Part shown: positions 1 through 9,600 of the stretch, piece after piece
Position numbering within the stretch: the stretch's first letter is position 1
Layout: each line of letters begins with the position of its first letter
Origin: Cyanophora paradoxa
Taxonomy: Eukaryota > Glaucocystophyceae > Cyanophorales > Cyanophoraceae
Length of the DNA: 43,084 nt
Direction: 5' to 3'
Assembly (NCBI GenBank): GCA_004431415.1
Contig: QPMI01000368.1
Span: 1 to 43,084, forward strand
The notes under the pieces: model-generated
Told to the model about the DNA's origin: nothing
Database searches by the model: none
Seen by the model: only the letters and a program-made list of their open reading frames with translations
Made by a program: the position numbers and the translations under genes

Positions 1-211
1 ATTGGATTAGATAAGGTTAGATTAGAGCCCTGTTAGGTTGGAGGGCGGGCGCGCCTGGGCGTCGCGGGCGCTCAGATTAGGTTAGATTAGGTAAGATTGG
101 AGACTGGTTAGGTTGTGGGACACGTTAACCGGCCGCGGGCGCCCTCGCATGGCTACCTCATCTAAACAAGCTCAGACTAGATTTGATTAAGCTCAGACTA
201 GATTTGATTAA
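1..211. repeat. TTAG-rich degenerate repeats and a 21-bp tandem duplication
   Basis: The left edge is made of irregular GATTAG, GGTTAG and AGATTAGG words. A 21-bp unit beginning CTCAGACTAGATTTGATT occurs at 171 and again at 192. The string GGCGCGCCTGGGCGTCG occurs at about 47-66 and again at 212-228, where it covers the end of a probable PKD2-like tail exon and its donor. It lies in an intron or 3' region of the channel gene. The TTAG words are not a regular telomere array. Confidence 0.5.
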
Positions 212-229
212 GGGCGCGCCTGGGCGTCG

Positions 230-614
230 GTGAGGACGGAGGGCGCGCCCCCGACCGCCTTGCCGCACGCCGCCGCGGCCCCGCGCCCCTCGATCCTGAA
301 CGTCTGCGCTCGCGCCCCCGCCCGTCAGAGATCGCCCCCCCAGAGGGGAGGCGTGCCCCCAAAGAGCCTCGGAGAAGCGCCCATCAAAGATCTCCTGGGC
401 GCGTGGGCGCGCGGGGGCTAGGCCGCTCCCCGGCCCTCGAATCTAGCCCGACCGGCCTCGCCGGATCTAGCGCGGGCCCGGGGGCGGGGCGGGGCGGGGC
501 GGGGCGGGGCGGGGCGGGGCGGGTTGGGGCGGGCGGACCCGCCAGAGGTCGGAGAGAAGGGAGCGGGCGCCGCCGGCATCGTCCCGCACGTCGCAGTACG
601 TGTCGATGATGATC
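230..614 (-). CDS. PKD2-like: PKD2-like end of S6 and start of the cytosolic tail (3' end unresolved)
   Basis: The exon beginning at 614 supplies the last base of the alanine codon and then IIIDTYCDVRDD, the classic post-S6 sequence (family 'IINDTYSEVKSD'). It may stop at a GTGCGG donor after TYCD or continue to about 539. Further tail exons are probable. One begins at 394 (EIFDGRFSEALW). Another begins after the GCGCAG near 321 and ends in PSVLTDAQ at about 230, before a GC-type donor (GCGCGCCC). I found no stop codon I would trust, so the tail may continue past the left edge of the window. Confidence 0.5.
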
Positions 615-3600
615 CTGCGCGCGAGAGCGAGAGCGGGCTAAGCTAGTATGTAGAAGGGCGGGCGAGGAAACTAATAGGAACGTTCAACGGCTTAGATTCG
701 TGCTGCAGAAGGTCAAAGGGAGGACATAAATCACAATCATATTTGGCTGAAGGTTGCTTAGGAGCATGGGCGGGGAGAGGCGTGATTCGCGCGGCGGAGA
801 ATCTAGGGAGGGGGGGGGGGGAAGGGAGGGGGGGAGGGGAGAGGGAGAGGGAGTGGGGGATGGGGGGGGGGAAGGAAGGGGGGGGGGAGGGGGGACATGG
901 TGAGGGCAGGCCGAGGACGCGCGGCGGAGCGTAATCACGATCAGGGGTCCTAGTGCGTCCGGCGGTGCGCACGCCAGAAACATCTGCGGACACGAGGCGC
1001 GCGGAGCGGTCAGCCTCTGGATGATCTAATTCGATTTCGAGCGAAGAAATTAGGAGGGGCGCACGTTGATGAGGACGTAGCCGACCTGCGCGGCCGTAGT
1101 GCAGCGGTGAGAAAAGTAAAACAAAACGTCTGAAGGCATAAAAGCTCTAGCCCAGCGGCCCCAGCCCTGGCTGCCCGCCGGGCGACCCCTAGACCCTTGA
1201 GCGCCATGCGTTCAAGCTCCAGTTCTGCTCTAGCTCCATGGCCAGCCCTGGCCCCAGGCCCTAGACCCTGGACCCTGCGCGCAGAGGGCGCACGAGAACG
1301 ATAAAGGTCCAGAAGAAGAGGGCTTAGATTCCTAGACCCCCCCCCCCCCCCCCCCCCCCCCGACTTATAGATCTATCGCCCGCTCCCGCGCGGGGCGCAC
1401 TGGGTTGAGACCGGATAGATCTATAGACCCCGCTGGCTGCCTATGGCTACCCGGCGGTCCGCCTCTGCCGGGCGGGGCGCGCAGAGGGCGCACGAGGATG
1501 ATGAAGGTCCAGAAGAAGAGGATGGTCGAGAGCACGTCCACCAGGTGGATACTGCGCGCGCGCGGGGCGGCCCGGCCCGGCCCGGCCGGCCCGGCGCGGT
1601 CAGCGGGGACAGCGAGAAGGCAAACGGAGGGGACGAGCCCGCCGGGAATGCTGAGATAATGGAGGTCTGGGGCGGGGCCGGGGGCGGGGCCGCGGGGGCG
1701 GAGCCCCGGTCTAGGCAGCTAGCCCCGGCAAAGGCGGACGGCCGGGTAGCCATAGGCAGCCAGCGCTATAGCTAGACGATGGCGTGCCCAGGCTAGGCGA
1801 GCCCGGCGTCCCCTGCAGGCTGGCCCGGCCCATACGCCCGGCCCAGGTGGGCGGGGGCCGGCAGGGCGGGGGCGGACCGGCTCGACTAGTACTCGACTGG
1901 GCTAGACTCGTGCTAGGAATCCCAACCGCGCGCGAGCGCGGGGGGCGCCGGCGAGCGGGAGCCGGCGGGGCGGGGGCGGACCGGTGAGACTAGTACTCGA
2001 CTGGGCTAGACTCGTGCTAGGAATCCCAACCGCGCGCGAGCGCGGGGGGCGCCGGTGGGCGGGGGCCGGCGGGGCGGGGGCGGACCGGCTAGACTAGTAC
2101 TCGACTGGGCTAGACTCGTGCTAGGAATCCGAACCGACCCCAGCAGCCCATAGCTGGCGGCGCCGGCGGGGCGGGAGCGGACCGGTCGTAGTCGTTGCCG
2201 ACGCCGACGACCATCTTCCCCAGCGTCGTCGTTGCCGTCCCCTGCGCCCCCGAAACTTAGGCGAAACTAGAGGGTCGCGCACGGCGAAACCTAGGCGAAA
2301 GCCGCGGCGCTCACCGCCCAGCGCTGCTCTGACCGCGGACTAACACTATAGCTATGTACTGCTCTGATGGTCGCGTACGGCGAAACCTACTAGATGGTCG
2401 CGTAACTAGATGGTCGCGTACTAGATGGCGAAACTAGATGGTCGCGTACGGCGAAACCTAGGCGAAACTGCGCGCCCGCCGCGGCGCTCAGCGCCCAGCG
2501 CTGCTCTGACCTCGCAGGCTACAGGGTCGGCCTACGAGCAGCTGGCCGGGCGCCTAATTATATACCTATAGGTTTCGCGTTCTAGACCGGCCGCCCAAGT
2601 TCACGTTTCGCATTCTACGCCGGCCGCCGTGCAATCCAGGCGGGGGCCGGGGCGAGGGCGGGGGCGGGGGCGGGGGCGGGTGCGCACGAGGTCCGCGTAG
2701 TCCTCGAGGGCGTGCCCGAACATCATCTGCCCCTGCGCGCGCGCGTCGCCTCGACGGGCGCCCCCGCAGAGTAGATCATATATATGTGATTAAGAGAATT
2801 CGATCTCGAGTACCAAGCCCAAGTAGATAGCTGGAGTTATTGCAAGCCATCACTGGTATTGAGAGAAGTTCTCTAAAGAGCGCAGCGGCTTTCTCTTCGA
2901 TTCGGCGGCGGCGAGGCGCACCATGCAGGCTGAAAGAGGGATGGAGGAAGGAAGGGGGCGTGCGGTCAGAGGGCGGGAGGTCGAAGGCGAGGCGAGGCGA
3001 GGCGAGCGGCGATCGCGAGCGGCGGGCGGCCGGCCGGCCGGTCGCACCGTACGCCTGCACGGGTGCGGGCGGGGCGGGGCTGATCAGCGCCAAGGACGAG
3101 GCTAGGCTGGAGGGGGGGGTACAGGCGCACGACGAGGACGATGGCGAAGAGCAGAGCGAAGTGGACGAGGTCGCTCCCCGCCTGGGGGGGAGGAAAGGAA
3201 GAGAGGGGGGTACGTCAGAGGAAGAAGAGGGGGGGTGGAATTGGCGCGCGCCTGGACCAAAGTCCGCGTGAGGATCGACAGGCGGTCCTGCGCAGCGTCG
3301 GCGGGGCGGGGGGGGGGGGTTGGGGAGGGGGGTACGGGGCCGTATCGGACCTGGAAGTGGAGGAGGCGGAGGATGCGGATCATGCCGAGGAAGATCTCTG
3401 GGGTACGCGCGCGCGCGGATCGGTCGTCTGGGACGCGGGGGCCGGGAGCTCAAGCAAAACCAGGCGGGGCGGGGCCGCGGTCCGGCCATCCGGCTCAGAC
3501 TTTAGAAGTGGACGGATCCAAACGCCGCCGACAACCTAAACCTTTAGATCTAGCTTCCCCGAGCTCAACGAGCTCAGCGCGGGCTCTAGCTTTCCAGCGC

Positions 3601-6600
3601 CGCCGGAGCCTAGCCCGGGGCGCACTGACGGCCTGGAGGAGGTGGTAGACGCGCTCCCGATACGCCAGCGACTCCGCCAGCGTGAAGACGTCCTACGCGT
3701 ACGGGCAGGCGTGAGGGAGGGGACGAGGGGCCGGGGGGGTCGAGGGGAGGAGGGGAGGGAGGCAAGGCTATAGCTAGGAGACGTCCTACGGGCAGGCGTG
3801 AGGGAGGGGACAGTGGGGTCGAGGGGAGGGGGGAGGGGTGGGGGGGTGGGGTGGGGGGTGGGGTGGGGGGGGGGGGGGGGGGGGCTAAAGTTAGCCAAAG
3901 GAGGCTATAAGCTAGCTAGCGCTAGGAGGGGGGCAGGAGCTAGCTAGCGGTAGCTAGCCAAAGGGGAGGGGGAGGGAGGCTAGGCTATAGCTAGGAGGAG
4001 GCTGCTGTAGCTAGGAGGCTATAGCTACCACCGAAGCCCTCTTTCCCTGCCGACTGGACCGGGCCCACCCACCCACATGACTTGGATCAGCTGCATCCGT
4101 CTGCGACGCCGCCTCAACCGGAGCCCCCGTCGGCACCAATATTCGGCTCTGTCGCGGCACCCGCACTAGCCGACCCGCCTTCACCGGTGCCCACAACACG
4201 CTCCGTGTCTCCTCCCGCCTCACCACCCTCGGGGCAAGCAGGGGCGCCGAACCATCAGCTACCGCCCCCTGTACCGCCCCTCCCCCGAGCTCTATCAGAA
4301 GCCGAGAAGGCTCTGCTTCCCCAAATTCGCATCTGCTGGGGTCCAGCCCTCAACCGAGGCGACCATGCAGCGGAGAACGCCATCATTGGGCTCCCACGTG
4401 CTTGCATTACGACAGACAGCCGACCCTCCCGATCGCCTGCCCCGGACCTCTACGTCGCAGACCTCGCTCGCCTCTACACAGATCTAGACCTACCCCCCGC
4501 ACCTAGGGATGGGCGAGCTCGGACTATTGCAAGTGCACTTCCCCGTGGAGTCTCGGACCGTGTGGTTGATGCCTTCTTCGATGTCCTGGCAGCCCGTCCC
4601 GTGTGCCGTGGGGGCGACGTTTGCTTCCTTCCTACCGCGATCTCCACGGTCGGTGCAGGCGCCCAACCCCACACCCTGAACCCAGCACAAGCCCTGCAAT
4701 ATCTGCCGCCACGGCCACTACGGTCGTACCGCATGGTTTTCTTCCCTGCTCTGGTCCCGTCCCGCCTCCCGCAGCGGGAAGGCGACTCGGCCGACCACTG
4801 GGTCCTCCTTCTCATTGCCCCCAGACAACGCTCGATCCGAATCTACGACGGCGGCAACCGAAGCCGACCCGACCGAACAGCCCTCGGCCTTGACCTTGTC
4901 AGAATCTGGCTTCGAAGGGATGACGAGCCCTTCGCCCCGCCTCTCTGGACATCCTTCTCGACAGACGCCTGTGACGGCCCCATCCAGATTGCCCGCTCCT
5001 CCTGTGGGATCCTTCTCCTCATGACAGCCTACGTCCTCTCGGGTGACCCGTCGACGCAACGCCTCAGCACACTCATCCGGGACTTCCCGGAACGGCTTCG
5101 GACCTACACCCATTTCATTATACTTGCCCTTTACCTCGGCACCACTGAAATAGGCTCCGCACCTTTCCCCCCGGATCAGCTCGCGTTTGCGACTCCAGAA
5201 ACAGCATGCGTTCCAACGCTCGGCAGCCGGCGCCGGCGAACGGTGGCAACCTTGCACCACGGTGGCATGCTGCCGACGCCGCCTGACTCTGAAAACGACG
5301 ACGGAGGCGAGACCCGCTTAACACTCGAGGACAACTGGCAGGCAAGCGACAGCGAAGAGGACTCCCTCGTTGCTCACTCCTGCCCTCCCTCGCCAACGCT
5401 CATCACGTTACCAGATCCGGCAGCAGATCCCCCGCCAAAATCAGACGAGGCCGCCTTCGCCCAGGTCGTAGGAAAACTGCAAAGAGAACGGAGGCTGCAT
5501 CTGCCTCGCGCCGAGATTCTCTCTAACCTTACCCGCCCGGCATCGCTCCGCGCAGCTGAGGTTGCCACCCTCGCCGAAGAGAACTCAAAATCGCCCCCAC
5601 CGGCCCCTGCGCCTGCCCGACCAAGAAAGACCGGGCGCGAGCCCGCCGGGCGCCGGGAGCGGAACTGGTACCCAATCCAGCGTACGACTGCTACAACGAC
5701 CAGGCCGATCGCCTCGCGAAAAGCTGCAACGATGGGCCTTTCCCTGCCCTTCTATACCTCCCCGCAGGATGCGGGTCCACCACCCGCTCATCCGCTATGG
5801 CACCAAGCCTGGCTCTGCGGAGCTACCGACCGGCACAGAGAGATACGCCGGCCACCTCTTGGCGTACCGCGTGAACGGAGACCCGCGCAAACACATGGAC
5901 GAGGAAGCCCACCTCGTGGATTTCATTCAGTGGAGCTGTCAACTCGAAGCTGGTAGACTCCTGCGCTTCACTGGCGGCCAAATCGACGCTGCTCTCTCCC
6001 TCATGTCCGCACACCGCAAAGATGGACGCCGCAAGACCCAAGCCGGGGTTCAGCTTCGCGCGACGCGCTCGAAACTGCTGACTGCATCTCTGGCCACGCT
6101 GCGAGTCCGTGCTCGCACGCGCCCGGACATCTATGCGGCAATCTGCCCCGAGGGACCGATTTGCCCCCGCTGCCGCCTCGCAGAGGAAGACTTCGATCAC
6201 ATCTGGGTATGCCCTGCTGCTGCTACTGCCGTCAACGTCTTTCGCCTAGCCGCCCGCGAACACGTCCTTAAACACGTGATGAAACACAAGCCGACGGGAC
6301 TTCGCAGCTCCTGGGACTCGCTATTCCCCTTCCTACTAGACCCTGGCATGTCCAGCCCTCCGCTCGAGTTCGCTCCGGATTGCCCACTGGGCCAGAAACT
6401 AGCTATTCTCGAAGCAGCCGACCTCCTTCATCAATTCGAATTTCGCGCTCTCTTCCAGCTTGTCGCCCCGCAAGGAATTCACGTCCTACTCCGAGCCTTC
6501 GGAGTTCGAACTCTAGCTACGACCTCGCAGCAAGCAGTGAATGGATTGGTGCAACTAGCGGACGAACATGCACGGACCATCTGGAAAACCCGCTGCGACG

Positions 6601-9600
6601 CAGTCATAGCCTGGGAACAGGAACACGGCATCACGTCGGGCAAAAAACGCACCAAGCGGGCTAAGGCCTCAATGCTGGCTCAGGTCTCTGCTACGCCAGC
6701 CCCGGCACCAATCCCTCTCAACCCGACTACCCGATGCCCCTCGCTCGAACGCCAACAAGTCACGATCACGGAGTACCTCGGCGGGGCAGCTCCTGCCCTG
6801 GCGGCCGAGCTGGCGGCGTTCACCTGGAAGAAGCTGGAAGAGGAACCTACTCAACAGCCCCCCCGACGTAGCGCCCGCCTCCGCGAACTCGACGCACGAC
6901 GCCCTCGCTGCGACACCTGCGGGACAAGCTTTGCCTCCGCCCGCCGGTGCCTCCGCCACCTCGCTACCGGTCTCTGCGTCGACAGCGCAGCGGGAGTCGG
7001 CTTCCAGCTAGTCCGCAATCCTAGCCCCTCCCAGCCCACGTCCTCGACGACCGACTTGGAACTACCCCTTCTCTACCCCCGCAGCCCCCCGCCCGCGTAG
7101 CGAAACGGCCTGCAGTCACGCCTGCAGCACCCCGACATCAGCTAAACGCTTCAGAGACGAGCACGGGGCCCCGCAACACCCGCCACCGTCCACCAGCAGG
7201 CCTCCACCCGTTGGCTCCAAACGCACGGTGGAGGATGACGTTACAGCCCCGGCCTCCAGCGCCAAACGTCGCCAGGGATAACACCGTCAGAGCCGCCGAG
7301 CAACAAACGCAAACACGCACCGGCCCCTCGGAAGCCTCCAGGACAGAAACGCGGCAAGCGTGACGCCTCAGCCCCGCCACCGGACCCCATTCCGGGGCTC
7401 CCTGAGGGCTCCATCTTTAAATTCTTCGCCCCAGGCGAATGGAAACCGACGGCAGAAACCACTCTGCGGCCGCCTAGCGAGCGCGCCCCCGCGGGCCAAG
7501 CAACCTCGAAACCCCGGAAAAAACTCCGCCGCCGCCAGCCAGCCCGACTGGAAGAGCTGCCCCCGCTGCCCCGGCCGCCGCCACCGCCCCCGAAGCCACC
7601 GCCGACGCCACTACCGACGCCCCCTCCCAAGCCGCGCAAACCTCGAAAGCCCCGCAGCATACTCCAATACCTCCCAGACATGTGCGCAACCTGCGGCTGC
7701 CGTCGCATCCACCATGACGCGATCACCCCACAGGCCTGGCCCGTCTCCCACATCTGCTCTGCCCCTCCAGACACGCCCGCCAGCTTCTCAGCTCATCACT
7801 GCGCCTGTCAGCCACATATCATTTCCTTCATGTCGACCCCTCGGGCACAACATCCTGAAATACAAAGGCTAGCAAGGAGGTCCGGGGGGGGAGGGGAGGG
7901 GAGGGCGGGGGGGGAGAGGTGGGGGGGTGGGGGGGGGGGGTGGCGCAGGTCTCGGAGCGCGGCGCCTCGTCCCACTGGTCGGAGCTGGACTTCGAACGGC
8001 GGCGACGACGACGGGCGCGACGACACCGTGGACTCTCCCCCTACCGCATCTCCGCCACTATTAGATAGGACACAGCGTACCACGGCCAAGTTCTACGAGA
8101 CATCAAGCGGGCATCTAGGACCGTGCAGCTCATCATGCCGCGCTCACTGCTAGAGGACCGGCGCATATTATGTTCTGGAGGCGACTCGGTAGACTACAGC
8201 TAAAGCACCAGCTCGACACGACTAGTAGCTGTAGCACTCTTGTCACCTATCTCCTCCTGCAGTCAGCATCCCAGTATCCAGTAGGCGAGGAGCGGGGGAC
8301 TGTTGTCAAGTGTGTACGAATGCAACAGGTTGTTCAAAAAAAAACTTTAGAAGTGGACGGATCCAAACGCCGCCGACAACCTAAACCTTTAGATCTAGCT
8401 TCCCCGAGCTCAACGAGCTCAGCGCGGGCTCTAGCTTTCCAGCGCCGCCGGAGCCTAGCCCGGGGCGCACTGACGGCCTGGAGGAGGTGGTAGACGCGCT
8501 CCCGATACGCCAGCGACTCCGCCAGCGTGAAGACGTCCTACGCGTACGGGCAGGCGTGAGGGAGGGGACGAGGGGCCGGGGGGGTCGAGGGAGGAGGGGA
8601 GGGAGGCAAGGCTATAGCTAGGAGACGTCCTACGGGCAGGCGTGAGGGAGGGGACAGTGGGGTCGAGGGGAGGGGGGAGGGGTGGGGGGTGGGGTGGGGG
8701 TGGGGTGGGGGGGGGGGGGGGCTAAAGTTAGCCAAAGGAGGCTATAAGCTAGCTAGCGCTAGGAGGGGGGCAGGAGCTAGCTAGCGGTAGCTAGCCAAAG
8801 GGGAGGGGGAGGGAGGCTAGGCTATAGCTAGGAGGAGGCTGCTGTAGCTAGGAGGCTATAGCTACAAGCCAGCGCTCGAGCGGCAGTATAATATTAAAGT
8901 GGAGAAGCGGGAGGGAGGGGGGCCAGCGTGGAGACGTCCTACGATCGCGAGCAGGCGCGAGGGAACGAGGGGCTGAAGTGGAGGGGGAGGGAGGGGGCGC
9001 GCCTTGACGGTGCAGATGATATAGCTACTACTACGCTAGGAGGCTGCTGTAGCTATGAGGCTACAAGCCAGCGCTCGAGTAGCATTATTATATTAAAGTG
9101 GAGGGGCTAGAGAGGAGGGGGTGGGTGGGGGAGGGGGCGCGCCTCGACGGCGCGGAGGTCCTCCTGGGCCCCCGGAGCTAGGAGGTTATAGCTAGGAGGC
9201 AATTTATCCAGAGGCCCTGAATCTAACGTTTAGATCTACCGTATAGAACTTACGCCTTATAGAGCGAGATATGAAAGCAGCGATGCTATATTATATGAAA
9301 GTGGAGGGTGGGGGAGGGGGCGCGCCTTGACGGTGCGGAGGTCCTCCTGGGCCCCCGCCCCCTCGAACGTGTACTGCGCGGGGGCGCGGGGTCAGCTTAC
9401 AAGGGGCGCCGCCCTCTAGGCCTGGGCCTAGGCGGGCGGGGCGGGGCGGGCGGGGGCGAGGGGCGGGGAGAGGGAGGAGGGAAGGAGGCGGAGCGCCGGG
9501 GGGGGGGGGGGGGGGGGGGAGGGGGGGGGTCCTCCTGGGCCCCCGCCTCCTCTAGGCGCCCCCTGGAGCTTACAAGGGCGCCTTCTAGGCCTAGGCCTAG

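Larger units (their letters stand above)
4029..8343 (+). mobile_element. LINE-type (non-LTR) retroelement copy lacking a visible reverse transcriptase
   Basis: The insert lies between two near-identical direct repeats and ends in a run of A (8336-8344) that directly abuts the second repeat, as expected for target-primed insertion. From its first bases it holds an open frame with no in-frame ATG, suggesting 5' truncation. It encodes a Ulp1-like protease, then an RNase H C-terminal remnant, then a LINE-type tail with a CX2CX8HX3C zinc motif, then further Cys/His-bearing open frame. No endonuclease or reverse transcriptase is present, so this copy cannot move on its own. It lies antisense to the channel gene, inside its intron at 3396-9331. 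Confidence 0.75.

Noticed and set aside
1-211. Telomere or subtelomere at the left edge
   Set aside because: The TTAG-like words are irregular and too few for a telomere array, and the gene on the minus strand appears to continue to the edge.
3499-8865. LTR retrotransposon with 525-bp LTRs
   Set aside because: No integrase, no gag-like frame, no TG...CA ends, and a poly(A) run abuts the right repeat. The coding content is LINE-like, and the right repeat continues into native intron repeats.
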